A stretch of 18,051 nucleotides of DNA, from positions 1 through 18,051 of the forward strand of contig JBGAPI010000069.1 in NCBI GenBank assembly GCA_044221335.1. The letters are read 5' to 3'. Below are positions 1 through 7,083 of the stretch, piece by piece. Source of the DNA: JBGAPI01 sp044221335. GTDB taxonomy: Bacteria; Pseudomonadota; Gammaproteobacteria; Xanthomonadales; Ahniellaceae. A model generated the notes under the pieces. The model searched no databases, was not told the DNA's origin, and saw only the letters and a list, made by a program, of their open reading frames with translations. The first letter of the stretch is position 1. Every line of letters starts with the position of its first letter. Position numbers and translations under genes: made by a program.

Positions 1-859
1 GGGTCGAGGAGGAATCGGCCGGGTCCGGCGTCGGGGGCTTCCGGGCCATGCCGCTGTTCTCGCGCGACGACTGCCGGAGGAAGGATTCGACGAGCCGACG
101 GAAATCCGACCACGGGAGCGGTTTCGACAAGTGGGCGGCGCAGCCGCACAGGGCGGCGCGCGCACGGTCGAATGGCGCGTTGGGTCCGCACAGCATGACC
201 AGCGGCGGCATCCACAGGTCCGGATCCCGGCGCAACCTTCGGCACAGCGCATAGCCGTTGCCGCCGTCGGCGCGCGCATCGAGCATCAGCAGATCGTAGT
301 GCTGGCGTCGCAGGGCCGGCTCCAGCGCCGTCGCGTCGTCGTAGGCATCGCAGGCGATGCCGAGCCGGCGAAGCCCCGCCCGGGCGTCGGTCCGGGTCCC
401 GGGATCGGCGTCGACGACCAGCGCGCGGAACGCGCGGGTTCCGGCGCGGTCGTCATTCGCCGCAGTCCCCAGTCGCCGTACGGCGGCGTCGAGGCCGTCG
501 ACGGTGCCCTCCGGCGATGCCTCCGCCGGGACGAGGATGCCGGTATCGACGACTCGCCGCAGCTGCCGCGGCAGGCTCGCCAGGGCGTCGGGGCGGGCCA
601 GTCGGAACGCCGAACTGCCGAGATGGCCGTCGGAGGAGACTTCGACGCGGGGTGCGGTCGGCGGCACGGCGCGCAGCTCTCCGAGGCCGGTCGCGGCGTC
701 TGCGCCGTCGAGGTCGATCACCGCGATGTCGGCGCCGGCCGGGTTGCTGCCGGCGAACGCCGTGAATTCGTGGGCCTGACCGCGGGTGTGCGCGAGGTGA
801 TAACGCAGCAGGCGATCGTGATCGGCGTCGAAACCGAGCAGGGCGACCTGAAATCTCAT
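1..859 (-). CDS. Tandem-receiver response regulator, 3' end outside the window
   Basis: An open minus-strand frame gives at least 286 residues with no stop before the window edge. The start at 859 has GGAGG on the minus strand 8 nt upstream (868-872); an in-frame ATG at 874 is possible but overlaps that site. Residues about 144-262 form a complete receiver domain: acidic pair D150/D152 (LVVDAD), phosphoacceptor D194 in YDLLMLDAR, and K246 in LSKPL. The usual Ser/Thr switch residue appears to be Cys (C224 in VMLCGP). Residues 1-105 look like a second, degenerate receiver: D11/D13, VIDLDG with D49, and RP (R89) where Lys-Pro is expected. Receivers accept phosphate from histidine kinases. No output domain is visible by residue 286, where a Pro/Ser-rich tail begins, so an effector domain could lie beyond the edge. 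No partner kinase is seen. The receiver assignment is firm; the pathway is unknown. Confidence 0.82.
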   Translation of the reverse strand, partial: MRFQVALLGFDADHDRLLRYHLAHTRGQAHEFTAFAGSNPAGADIAVIDLDGADAATGLGELRAVPPTAPRVEVSSDGHLGSSAFRLARPDALASLPRQLRRVVDTGILVPAEASPEGTVDGLDAAVRRLGTAANDDRAGTRAFRALVVDADPGTRTDARAGLRRLGIACDAYDDATALEPALRRQHYDLLMLDARADGGNGYALCRRLRRDPDLWMPPLVMLCGPNAPFDRARAALCGCAAHLSKPLPWSDFRRLVESFLRQSSRENSGMARKPPTPDPADSSST

Positions 860-1138
860 GTGCAGGTCCTCCATCCGTGAGGAGCGCCGACAGGGCGTGC
901 AGTCGAACTTCGGACGCACGCGCGTTGGCCGTCGGGTTCGACAGTGTTGAAATACGAAGAGCTTCGCATGTGCCGTTGGTCCCAGGTCATCGCCGATGCT
1001 GTGGCGGCGTGAACCTGATCTCGCGGGGAAGACGTCCTGTCGTCGCCTCGTCACCACCGTCGCCCCGGGGACGGCGCGCGACGTGACGACTCCGTCGGGG
1101 AGGGACGAACGGTCGATTCGGGGCGACGAGCGGCGGGA
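860..1138. other. Intergenic region between response regulator and ribokinase
   Basis: These 279 bases lie upstream of the response regulator and downstream of the kinase. They hold the ribosome binding site of the response regulator (868-872), a short inverted repeat CGAAG-AG-CTTCG (955-966) that could be an operator, and a GC-rich hairpin with arms CCGTC/GACGG (1057-1074). The hairpin has no T-tract on either strand, so it is not a convincing terminator. On the minus strand TATTTC (949-954) is a weak -10 candidate. No gene is supported here. Confidence 0.4.
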
Positions 1139-2110
1139 TCAGTCCGGGAAGCGTGCGTCGACTTCCGGGCGCGTCGGCATCGCCGGCGCAGTGCCGGGGC
1201 GCTCGATCGACAGGCCGGCAACCCGGCCGGCGTGGCGAACCGCGCGGGAGAACGGTTCGCTGTAATGGTAGAGGATCATGCCGGCAGCGAGGCCGCCGGT
1301 GAACGCGTCGCCGGCACCGGTGGTGTCGACGACCGAGACCTGCTCCGTCGGCAGCCGGTAGAACGCCTGTTCGTCGCCGCGCCGGCGCATCGGATCGTGG
1401 GAAACGAAGCAGCCCTTGTCACCGAGCGTGATCACCACCGTCGGCACCTGCGTCTCGCGGCACAGCAGGTGCAGCAGTCCGTCGTCGAGCTGCCAGTAGT
1501 CCGGCGGCAGCTGCTTGCCGAACAGGTGCTTCATCAGGAACGCGAATTCGGTCTCGTTCGGGGTGAGGATGTCGGCCAGCGTCAGCAGCTTCAGGGTCAC
1601 CAGCTCGTTGATCGGTGCCGGATTGAGGATGGTCAGGTTGCCCGACTCGCGGCCGATCATCAGGGCCTCCTCGGTGGCGCCCAGGCGGTTCTCCAGCTGA
1701 CAGACGACGATCTTCGCGCTGCCGATCAACTTCTCGCGGTTGCGGACGAACTCCCGCGACAGCCGCTCGTTGGCGCCGAGCGCGACGCAGATCAGATTGT
1801 CGCCCTTCTCGTCGACGACGATGCTCGACGCACCGGTCGAGACGCCCGCATGCACTTCCCACTCGGTGCCGACGCCGACCTTGGCCGCGAACTTGCGGGC
1901 GACGTCGCCGAGCGAATCGTCGCCGATCGCGCCGAGAAACACCGTCTTCACGCCCTGGCGGTGCGCCGCCACCGCCTGATTGAAACCCTTGCCGCCGGGC
2001 CCGGTGGCGAACGTCCCGATCCGCGACTCGCCGACCGCCGGGAACTGCGGGGTCTTCCAGAAGTGATCCTGGTTGTAGGAGCCGATGATGATGACGTCGA
2101 GGGGGAGCAT
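1139..2110 (-). CDS. rbsK: Ribokinase-type PfkB-family sugar kinase
   Basis: The 323-residue product has the ribokinase/PfkB fold signatures. The N-terminal sugar-binding motif GGKGFNQA is at residues 39-46, matching GGKGANQA of ribokinases. The C-terminal ATP/anion-hole motif DTTGAGDAF starts at D262, with D268 as the expected catalytic base, and NETE near the middle is the usual Mg-binding motif. Length is normal for RbsK (about 300-320). Family members phosphorylate ribose or a related sugar at O5 in the cytosol. The ATG at 2110 begins a normal N-terminal beta strand (LDVIIIGSYNQD), but no good Shine-Dalgarno sequence precedes it. No ribose transporter, rbsD or LacI regulator lies nearby, so substrate is uncertain; another pentose or nucleoside kinase of the family is possible. 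It lies 145 bp downstream of queF on the same strand, separated by a palindromic repeat. Confidence 0.85.
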   Translation of the reverse strand: MLPLDVIIIGSYNQDHFWKTPQFPAVGESRIGTFATGPGGKGFNQAVAAHRQGVKTVFLGAIGDDSLGDVARKFAAKVGVGTEWEVHAGVSTGASSIVVDEKGDNLICVALGANERLSREFVRNREKLIGSAKIVVCQLENRLGATEEALMIGRESGNLTILNPAPINELVTLKLLTLADILTPNETEFAFLMKHLFGKQLPPDYWQLDDGLLHLLCRETQVPTVVITLGDKGCFVSHDPMRRRGDEQAFYRLPTEQVSVVDTTGAGDAFTGGLAAGMILYHYSEPFSRAVRHAGRVAGLSIERPGTAPAMPTRPEVDARFPD

Positions 2111-2202
2111 GGTGGGTGTCGTCGTCCGTGTGGTTCGGAGCTTGTCGATCAGGGCCCAGTTGGACTGGAGCCCGTGCCAGGCATCGTACTTCCGAAAGCG
2201 CG

Positions 2203-2223
2203 CCCATACTGGGCCCTGGGCCC
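2203..2223. repeat. Solo GGGCCC-rich palindromic repeat module (copy C)
   Basis: The core GGGCCCTGGGCCC at 2211-2223 is identical to 15768-15780 and is preceded by CCCATAC, related to the ATACCC spacer of the long copies. A TTCCGAA block precedes it here (2190-2196) and also at 15761-15767. It lies in the gap between queF and the kinase gene. No GTAG hairpin accompanies this copy, so it looks like a partial or single-module version of the composites at 15586-15794 and 17690-17931. Confidence 0.6.
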
Positions 2224-2255
2224 TCGATCGGCGCGCCGAAGGCGCACCCAGCGAG

Positions 2256-2645
2256 TTACGGCAACTCGACCTTCGAAGCCGCCTTCCAGCCCTTCTTCCG
2301 ATGCTCCGCGACCACGGTCGTATAGACGCCGCCGCGCACGTTGAACTCGCCGGTCAGGCGCATGAAGCGCGGCTTGGTGGCGCGCACCAGGTCGTCGAGG
2401 ATGCGATTGGTGACGTCCTCGTGGAAGTGGCCCTCGTCGCGGAAGCTCCAGATGTACATCTTCAGGCTCTTCAGCTCGACGCACTTGCGGTCCGGCACGT
2501 ATTCCAGGACGAATTCGGCGAAATCCGGCTGTCCGGTCTTCGGGCACAGGCAGGTGAATTCGGGCAGGGTCATGCGAATGGTATAGTCGCGACCCGGTTG
2601 CGGGTTCGGAAAGGTTTCCAGCTCTTTCGACGGCGCACTGGGCAC
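2256..2645 (-). CDS. queF: NADPH-dependent 7-cyano-7-deazaguanine reductase (preQ0 reductase)
   Basis: QueF reduces the nitrile of preQ0 to the amine of preQ1 with two NADPH, in the cytosol, on the way to queuosine in tRNA. The 129-residue product is the short, unimodular (Bacillus-like) form. It shows the active-site block TCLCPKTGQPDF with the nucleophile C34 and acid D41, the NADPH-binding motif ELKSLKMYIWSFR (residues 57-69), and FHEDVTNRI with H75/E76. I chose the GTG at 2645 because GGGAG lies 7 nt upstream and the protein then starts just before the conserved core; the frame stays open further upstream, into smc, but that extension has no family similarity. It is divergent from smc, with about 90 bp between starts. 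No other queuosine gene is in the window. Identification is secure; only the start is uncertain. Confidence 0.93.
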   Translation of the reverse strand: MPSAPSKELETFPNPQPGRDYTIRMTLPEFTCLCPKTGQPDFAEFVLEYVPDRKCVELKSLKMYIWSFRDEGHFHEDVTNRILDDLVRATKPRFMRLTGEFNVRGGVYTTVVAEHRKKGWKAASKVELP

Positions 2646-2736
2646 AGCCTGACTCCCAACGTAGACAAAGGCGCGCAAGGGTAGCGGAGGGTTCCGCCAC
2701 CGACAACGCGCGCCGCGGCGCCTTCTCCGGTAATTC
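2646..2736. promoter_or_regulatory. Divergent queF/smc intergenic region
   Basis: These 91 bases must hold the promoters of the divergent queF and smc genes unless those lie inside coding sequence. The queF Shine-Dalgarno GGGAG falls here on the minus strand. TACCCT on the minus strand is a weak -10 candidate for queF. No clear smc promoter or smc Shine-Dalgarno sequence is visible just before the ATG at 2737, and no preQ1 riboswitch-like structure was recognised. Confidence 0.35.
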
Positions 2737-5700
2737 ATGCGACTGACAACGATCAAACTGTCGGGCTTCAAGTCCTTCGTCGACCCGACCGTCCTGCACC
2801 TCGAGACCAACTACACCGGCATCGTCGGTCCGAACGGCTGCGGCAAGTCCAACATCATCGACGCGATCCGCTGGGTGATGGGCGAGACCGCCGCGAGCCG
2901 CCTGCGCGGCGACGCGATCACCGACGTCATCTTCTCCGGTTCGTCCGCGCGCAAGCCCGTCGGCGCCGCGACCGTCGAGCTGCTGTTCGACAACAGCGAC
3001 GGCACCATCGTCGGCGAATACGCCAAGTTCAACGAGATCTCGGTCAAGCGCGTGGTCTCGCGCGACGGCCAGTCCAGCTATTTCCTGAACGGCACCCGCT
3101 GCCGTCGGCGCGACATCATCGACGTGTTCCTCGGCACCGGCCTCGGCGCGCGCAGCTACTCGATCATCGAGCAGGGAATGATCTCGCAGATCGTCGAGGC
3201 GCGGCCGGAGGAGCTGCGTACGCACCTCGAGGAGGCCGCCGGCATCTCCAAGTACAAGGAGCGCCGCAAGGAGACCGAGTCCAGGATCAAGAGCACCCGG
3301 GAGAATCTCGAGCGCCTGAAGGACGTGCGCGACGAGGTCGACAAGCAGATCGATCACCTGAATCGCCAGGCCCGCGCCGCGGAGCGCTGGCAGAAGCTGA
3401 AGGCCGAGGCAGCGCGGGTGGAGGCCGAGCTGAAGGCGCTGGCGCTGAAGAAGCAGGAACTCGACTACCAGCAGCGCAACGACGAGATCGCGGCGCTGGA
3501 GCTGACGATCGAGAAGGGCGTTTCGGAGCTCCGAGCGGTCGAGGCGAAGCTGGAGGCCTTCCGCGAGCGCCAGAACAGCGCGACCGAGCGCTTCAACGAG
3601 GTGCAGGCCCAGGTCTACCGGGTCGGTGCCGACATCGCCCGCGTCGAGCAGCAGATCCAGCACAGCCGCGAGCTGTCGGCGCGGCTGACCCGTGCCGGCG
3701 ACGAGACCCGCGCGCAGCTCGCCGAACTCGAGCAGCACGCGAAGGCCGATGCCGACCAGATCGCGATGCTGCGCGACGCGCTCGCGGTCGACGAACCGCG
3801 GATCGAGACCCTGCTGGCCGAGGCCGACGAACGCAACGAGGCGATGCGCAGCGCGGAGCAGGCGCTGACCGGCTGGCAGCAGCGCTGGGACGACTATGCC
3901 CGCAACTCGAGCGAGGCCGCGCGCGCGGCCGAAGTCGAGCGCACCCGCCTCGACTATCTCGACAAGCAGTCGGTCGACTTCTCGCGGCGGCTGGAGCAGC
4001 TCGAGCGCGAGCGCAGCAACGCGGATCTCGCCGGCCTGACCGCGCAGGCGGAAGGCCTGTCCAGCGAGCACGACAGCACGCGCAGCAAGGTCGACACCCT
4101 GGGCGGGCTGCTCGAAGAACGCAAGGCGGCGATGGACGCCCTGGCCGAGCGCCAGAAGCAGGTTCAGGGCGAGGTCGCGCAGACCCGCCAGCGCCTGGAG
4201 GCCGCACGCGGTCGCCTCTCCTCGCTGGAGGCGCTGCAGCACGCGGCGCTGGGCCAGGAGCAGGGCGCGCTGTCGGACTGGCTGAAGGCGCAGGGCCTCG
4301 GCTCGGCCAAGCGCCTCGGCGAGGTGCTCGACGTCGCCGACGGCTGGGAACGGGCGGTCGAGACGGTGCTCGCCGGCCTGCTCGACGCCACGCTGTGTCC
4401 CGATCCGAACGGCTTCGCCGAGGCGCTCGCGGCGGTCGACAAGGCCAACGTCGCGCTGCTCGACGACGCCGCCGGCACGCACGGGATGGCCGGGACGCTG
4501 GCGAGCCAGGTGCGCGGCCCGTCGGCCGTGCTGGGGCTGCTGGCGAAGGTGCGGATCGCCGACAGCGTGCAGCAGGCGCGCGATGCCGCGGCGCGGCTGC
4601 CGGCCGGCGAGTCGGTGATCACCGCCGACGGCGTCTGGCTGGCCGCGGGCCTTGCGCGGGTGGTGCGCGCCGGCGGCGCGCAGGTCGGCGTGATCGCGCG
4701 GGAGCGCGAGATCCATTCGCTGCAGTCGGAACGCGACACGCTGGAGGCGAAGCTCGAGGAGCTGACCGGCCTGATCGACGAATTGAAGAGCCAGTTCGGC
4801 GACGCCGAGCTGGCCCGCGACGATGCGCAGCGCGAGCTCTATGCGAGTCATCGCCGCCTGGCCGAACTCGCCGGCCAGCTGCAGAGCCACCAGGGCCGCT
4901 ACGAGGCGGCGCAGCAGCGGATGGTGAAGATCGAGGCCGAGAGCTCGACCCTGATCGAGCAGCGCGACGCGGTCGAGGGCGACGTGCGCGAGGCGCGCGG
5001 CCGGCTCGACACCGCCGTGGAGCGGATGGGTGATCTCGAGGCGGAGCGCGCCGAACTCGATGGCATGCGCCGCAAGCTGCTGGAGCAGCGCGAGGAAGCG
5101 CGCTTCGCCGCCCGCGAGGCGGGCGACGCCGCGCACCAGGTGCAGCTGCGCATCGAGTCGAAGCGCGCCGCACTGACCTCGCTGGAACAGGCAGTCAGCC
5201 GGATGGAACAGCAGCGCAGCCAGCTGTCGCAGCGCGCCGAGGAGATCGCCGGGCAGCTCGAGACCGGCGACGCGCCGATCGCCCAGCTGGAAGACGAACG
5301 CCGCACCTACCTCGACCAGCGCCTGCTGGTCGACCGCGACCTGGTCGCCGCGCGCAAGGCGCTGGAAGAACTCGACAGCGAGACTCGCCAGGACGAGGTC
5401 GAGCGGCACCGCATCGACGGCGTCCTGTCGGCGCTGCGCGAGCAGCATTCCGGCCTGCGCCTCGCGGCGCAACGCCTGCGCTTCGAGGCCGACACCTATG
5501 CCAAGGCGATCGCCGAGGCCGGCTTCGACGTCGCCGCGATCGAGGCGGAGCTGGCGCCGGAGGCGGATGCCGACAGCTGGAAGGCGCGGCTGGAGGACCT
5601 CGACGGCAAGATCAAGCGCCTCGAGCCGGTCAACCTCGCCGCGATCAACGAACACGCCGAGCAGTCGCAGCGCAAGGGCTATCTCGACACCCAGTTCACC

Positions 5701-6237
5701 GATCTCACGGCCGCGCTGGAGACGCTCGAAGGAGCGATCAAGAAGATCGACCGCGAGACCCGCACCCGCTTCAAGGAGACCTTCGACAAGGTCAATTCGG
5801 GGCTGAACGAGCTGTTCCCGACGCTGTTCGGCGGCGGCCACGCCTACCTCGAACTCACCGGCAACGACCTGCTCGACACCGGCGTGTCGATCATGGCGCG
5901 GCCCCCCGGCAAGCGCGTCACCTCGATCTCGCTGCTGTCCGGCGGCGAGAAGGCCCTGACTGCGGTCGCGCTGGTGTTCGCGATCTTCCGGCTCAATCCG
6001 GCGCCGTTCTGCCTGCTGGACGAGGTCGACGCGCCGCTCGACGAGGCCAACGTCGGCCGCTTCTCGTCGATGGTGCAGACGATGGCCGAGAACGTGCAGT
6101 TCATCGTCGTCACCCACAACAAGACCACCATGGAGGCCGCGCGCCAGCTGTGCGGCGTGACCATGCGCGAACCCGGCGTGTCACGTCTGGTTCAGGTCGA
6201 TCTGGCGGAAGCCGCTAAGCTCGTCGGCGCCGCATAG
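2737..6237 (+). CDS. smc: Chromosome segregation ATPase SMC
   Basis: SMC dimers, with ScpA/ScpB, load on DNA and extrude loops to organise the chromosome. The 1166-residue protein has the complete family architecture. The N-terminal ATPase half has Walker A GPNGCGKSN at residues 31-39. A first coiled coil runs about 170-505, a globular hinge about 510-655, and a returning coiled coil about 655-1000. The C-terminal ATPase half has the ABC signature LSGGEK near 1067 and Walker B CLLDEVDAPLD near 1092. The long stretches rich in Glu, Arg, Ala, Leu and Gln are the coiled coils. Length is typical. The ATG at 2737 gives the standard MRL..IKLSGFKSF start, although no strong Shine-Dalgarno sequence precedes it. 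It heads the smc-zipA-ligA run. scpA and scpB are not in the window. Confidence 0.98.
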   Translation: MRLTTIKLSGFKSFVDPTVLHLETNYTGIVGPNGCGKSNIIDAIRWVMGETAASRLRGDAITDVIFSGSSARKPVGAATVELLFDNSDGTIVGEYAKFNEISVKRVVSRDGQSSYFLNGTRCRRRDIIDVFLGTGLGARSYSIIEQGMISQIVEARPEELRTHLEEAAGISKYKERRKETESRIKSTRENLERLKDVRDEVDKQIDHLNRQARAAERWQKLKAEAARVEAELKALALKKQELDYQQRNDEIAALELTIEKGVSELRAVEAKLEAFRERQNSATERFNEVQAQVYRVGADIARVEQQIQHSRELSARLTRAGDETRAQLAELEQHAKADADQIAMLRDALAVDEPRIETLLAEADERNEAMRSAEQALTGWQQRWDDYARNSSEAARAAEVERTRLDYLDKQSVDFSRRLEQLERERSNADLAGLTAQAEGLSSEHDSTRSKVDTLGGLLEERKAAMDALAERQKQVQGEVAQTRQRLEAARGRLSSLEALQHAALGQEQGALSDWLKAQGLGSAKRLGEVLDVADGWERAVETVLAGLLDATLCPDPNGFAEALAAVDKANVALLDDAAGTHGMAGTLASQVRGPSAVLGLLAKVRIADSVQQARDAAARLPAGESVITADGVWLAAGLARVVRAGGAQVGVIAREREIHSLQSERDTLEAKLEELTGLIDELKSQFGDAELARDDAQRELYASHRRLAELAGQLQSHQGRYEAAQQRMVKIEAESSTLIEQRDAVEGDVREARGRLDTAVERMGDLEAERAELDGMRRKLLEQREEARFAAREAGDAAHQVQLRIESKRAALTSLEQAVSRMEQQRSQLSQRAEEIAGQLETGDAPIAQLEDERRTYLDQRLLVDRDLVAARKALEELDSETRQDEVERHRIDGVLSALREQHSGLRLAAQRLRFEADTYAKAIAEAGFDVAAIEAELAPEADADSWKARLEDLDGKIKRLEPVNLAAINEHAEQSQRKGYLDTQFTDLTAALETLEGAIKKIDRETRTRFKETFDKVNSGLNELFPTLFGGGHAYLELTGNDLLDTGVSIMARPPGKRVTSISLLSGGEKALTAVALVFAIFRLNPAPFCLLDEVDAPLDEANVGRFSSMVQTMAENVQFIVVTHNKTTMEAARQLCGVTMREPGVSRLVQVDLAEAAKLVGAA

Positions 6238-6259
6238 GGATTCGGCGGCGCCGGATCCC
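6237..6259 (+). other. Stem-loop directly after the smc stop codon
   Basis: A stem of ten pairs (arms 6237-6246 and 6250-6259, one G-U wobble at 6242/6254) closes a GGC loop and begins at the last base of the smc stop codon. It lacks a following T-tract, so it is unlikely to be a strong intrinsic terminator. It could protect the smc 3' end or reduce readthrough into zipA, which starts 50 bp later. Confidence 0.4.
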
Positions 6260-6308
6260 TCATCGAAGAGCGGCGCCTGTTGGCTGCGGAAAGGCGGGTC
6301 GGGAAAGG

Positions 6309-7052
6309 ATGAGCGATCAGAATCTATTGCGGTTGATCATCGGCGGGGTCGGCTTGCTGATCGTGGTGCTGGTGTATCTGTTCGGCGGGCCGAAGAAGCC
6401 GAAGCAGGGCGAACGGCACAAGAAGCCGGCGAGCGGATCGCCGCGGATGGAGCCGTCGCTCGGCGACACCGAGCTGGTCGCCAACGATGGCCTCGAACCC
6501 GAGTTGCGCGAGACGCTGGAGCGGATGTCGAGCGAGATCCGCGAGCAGCGCGGCGCGCCGGCGGAGCCGCAGCGCAGCCATGTCGGCGCGCGCGATGCGG
6601 ACGGCAGCTTCGACCGCATCGTCACGCTGCACGTCGCCGCCCGCGAAGGGACGACGATCAGCGGTGCGGACCTGCTGGTCGCCGCCGAGAAGATCGGCCT
6701 CGAATACGGCGACCTCGGGATCTTCCACCGGCTGAGCCCGACCCCGGGCGCGACCGCGCCCGTGTTCTCGATGGCCAACATGGTCAAGCCGGGCCATTTC
6801 GACCCGATCGGCCTGCCCGAGATGACGACGCCGGGGGTGTCGCTGTTCATGACGCTGCCGGGTCCGCTGTCGGCGCTCGACGCGTTCGACACCATGCTTC
6901 CCGGCGCCGAACGCCTGGCCGAACTGCTGGATGCGCAGGTGCTCGACGAGGAGCGCAACGCGCTCGGCCGCCAGACCATCCAGCACCTGCGCGACGAGCT
7001 GCGCGGCTACGATCGCGAGCGCGAGAAGCAGACCATCCGCAAGCGCTGGTAG
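6309..7052 (+). CDS. zipA: Cell division protein ZipA
   Basis: ZipA is an inner-membrane protein that tethers and bundles FtsZ at the division site in gammaproteobacteria. The 247-residue product has the expected layout: a single N-terminal transmembrane segment (about residues 6-26, LLRLIIGGVGLLIVVLVYL), a basic then Pro/Glu-rich linker (about 27-98), and a C-terminal ZipA FtsZ-binding domain (about 100-240) beginning at FDRIVTLHVAAREG, with the DLGIFHRL and FSMANMVKPG blocks typical of the family. The linker is short compared with E. coli ZipA (328 residues). Start ATG follows GGGAAAGG with very close spacing. It lies 71 bp after smc and 31 bp before ligA, an order common in Lysobacterales, and is probably co-transcribed with both. 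Confidence 0.95.
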   Translation: MSDQNLLRLIIGGVGLLIVVLVYLFGGPKKPKQGERHKKPASGSPRMEPSLGDTELVANDGLEPELRETLERMSSEIREQRGAPAEPQRSHVGARDADGSFDRIVTLHVAAREGTTISGADLLVAAEKIGLEYGDLGIFHRLSPTPGATAPVFSMANMVKPGHFDPIGLPEMTTPGVSLFMTLPGPLSALDAFDTMLPGAERLAELLDAQVLDEERNALGRQTIQHLRDELRGYDREREKQTIRKRW

Positions 7053-7072
7053 ACCGCCGATCCAGCCGTCGC

Positions 7073-7080
7073 GAGGAGGA
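7073..7080 (+). promoter_or_regulatory. Ribosome binding site that fixes the ligA start
   Basis: GAGGAGGA stands 3 nt before ATG 7084. This selects 7084 as the ligA start over the longer in-frame extension that reaches back into zipA. Confidence 0.75.
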
Positions 7081-7083
7081 ACG

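Noticed and set aside
131..880. A 249-codon plus-strand open frame
   Set aside because: It lies opposite the response regulator, whose minus-strand translation has clear receiver motifs and a good ribosome binding site.
1057..1074. GC-rich hairpin as a terminator of the ribokinase gene
   Set aside because: No T-tract follows on the minus strand, and the stem is only five pairs.
2149..6117. A 1322-codon open frame on the minus strand opposite smc
   Set aside because: It mirrors the smc coding sequence; its composition (Ala, Arg, Leu, Gln, Asp) is that of an antisense frame in GC-rich DNA, and smc is complete with all motifs.
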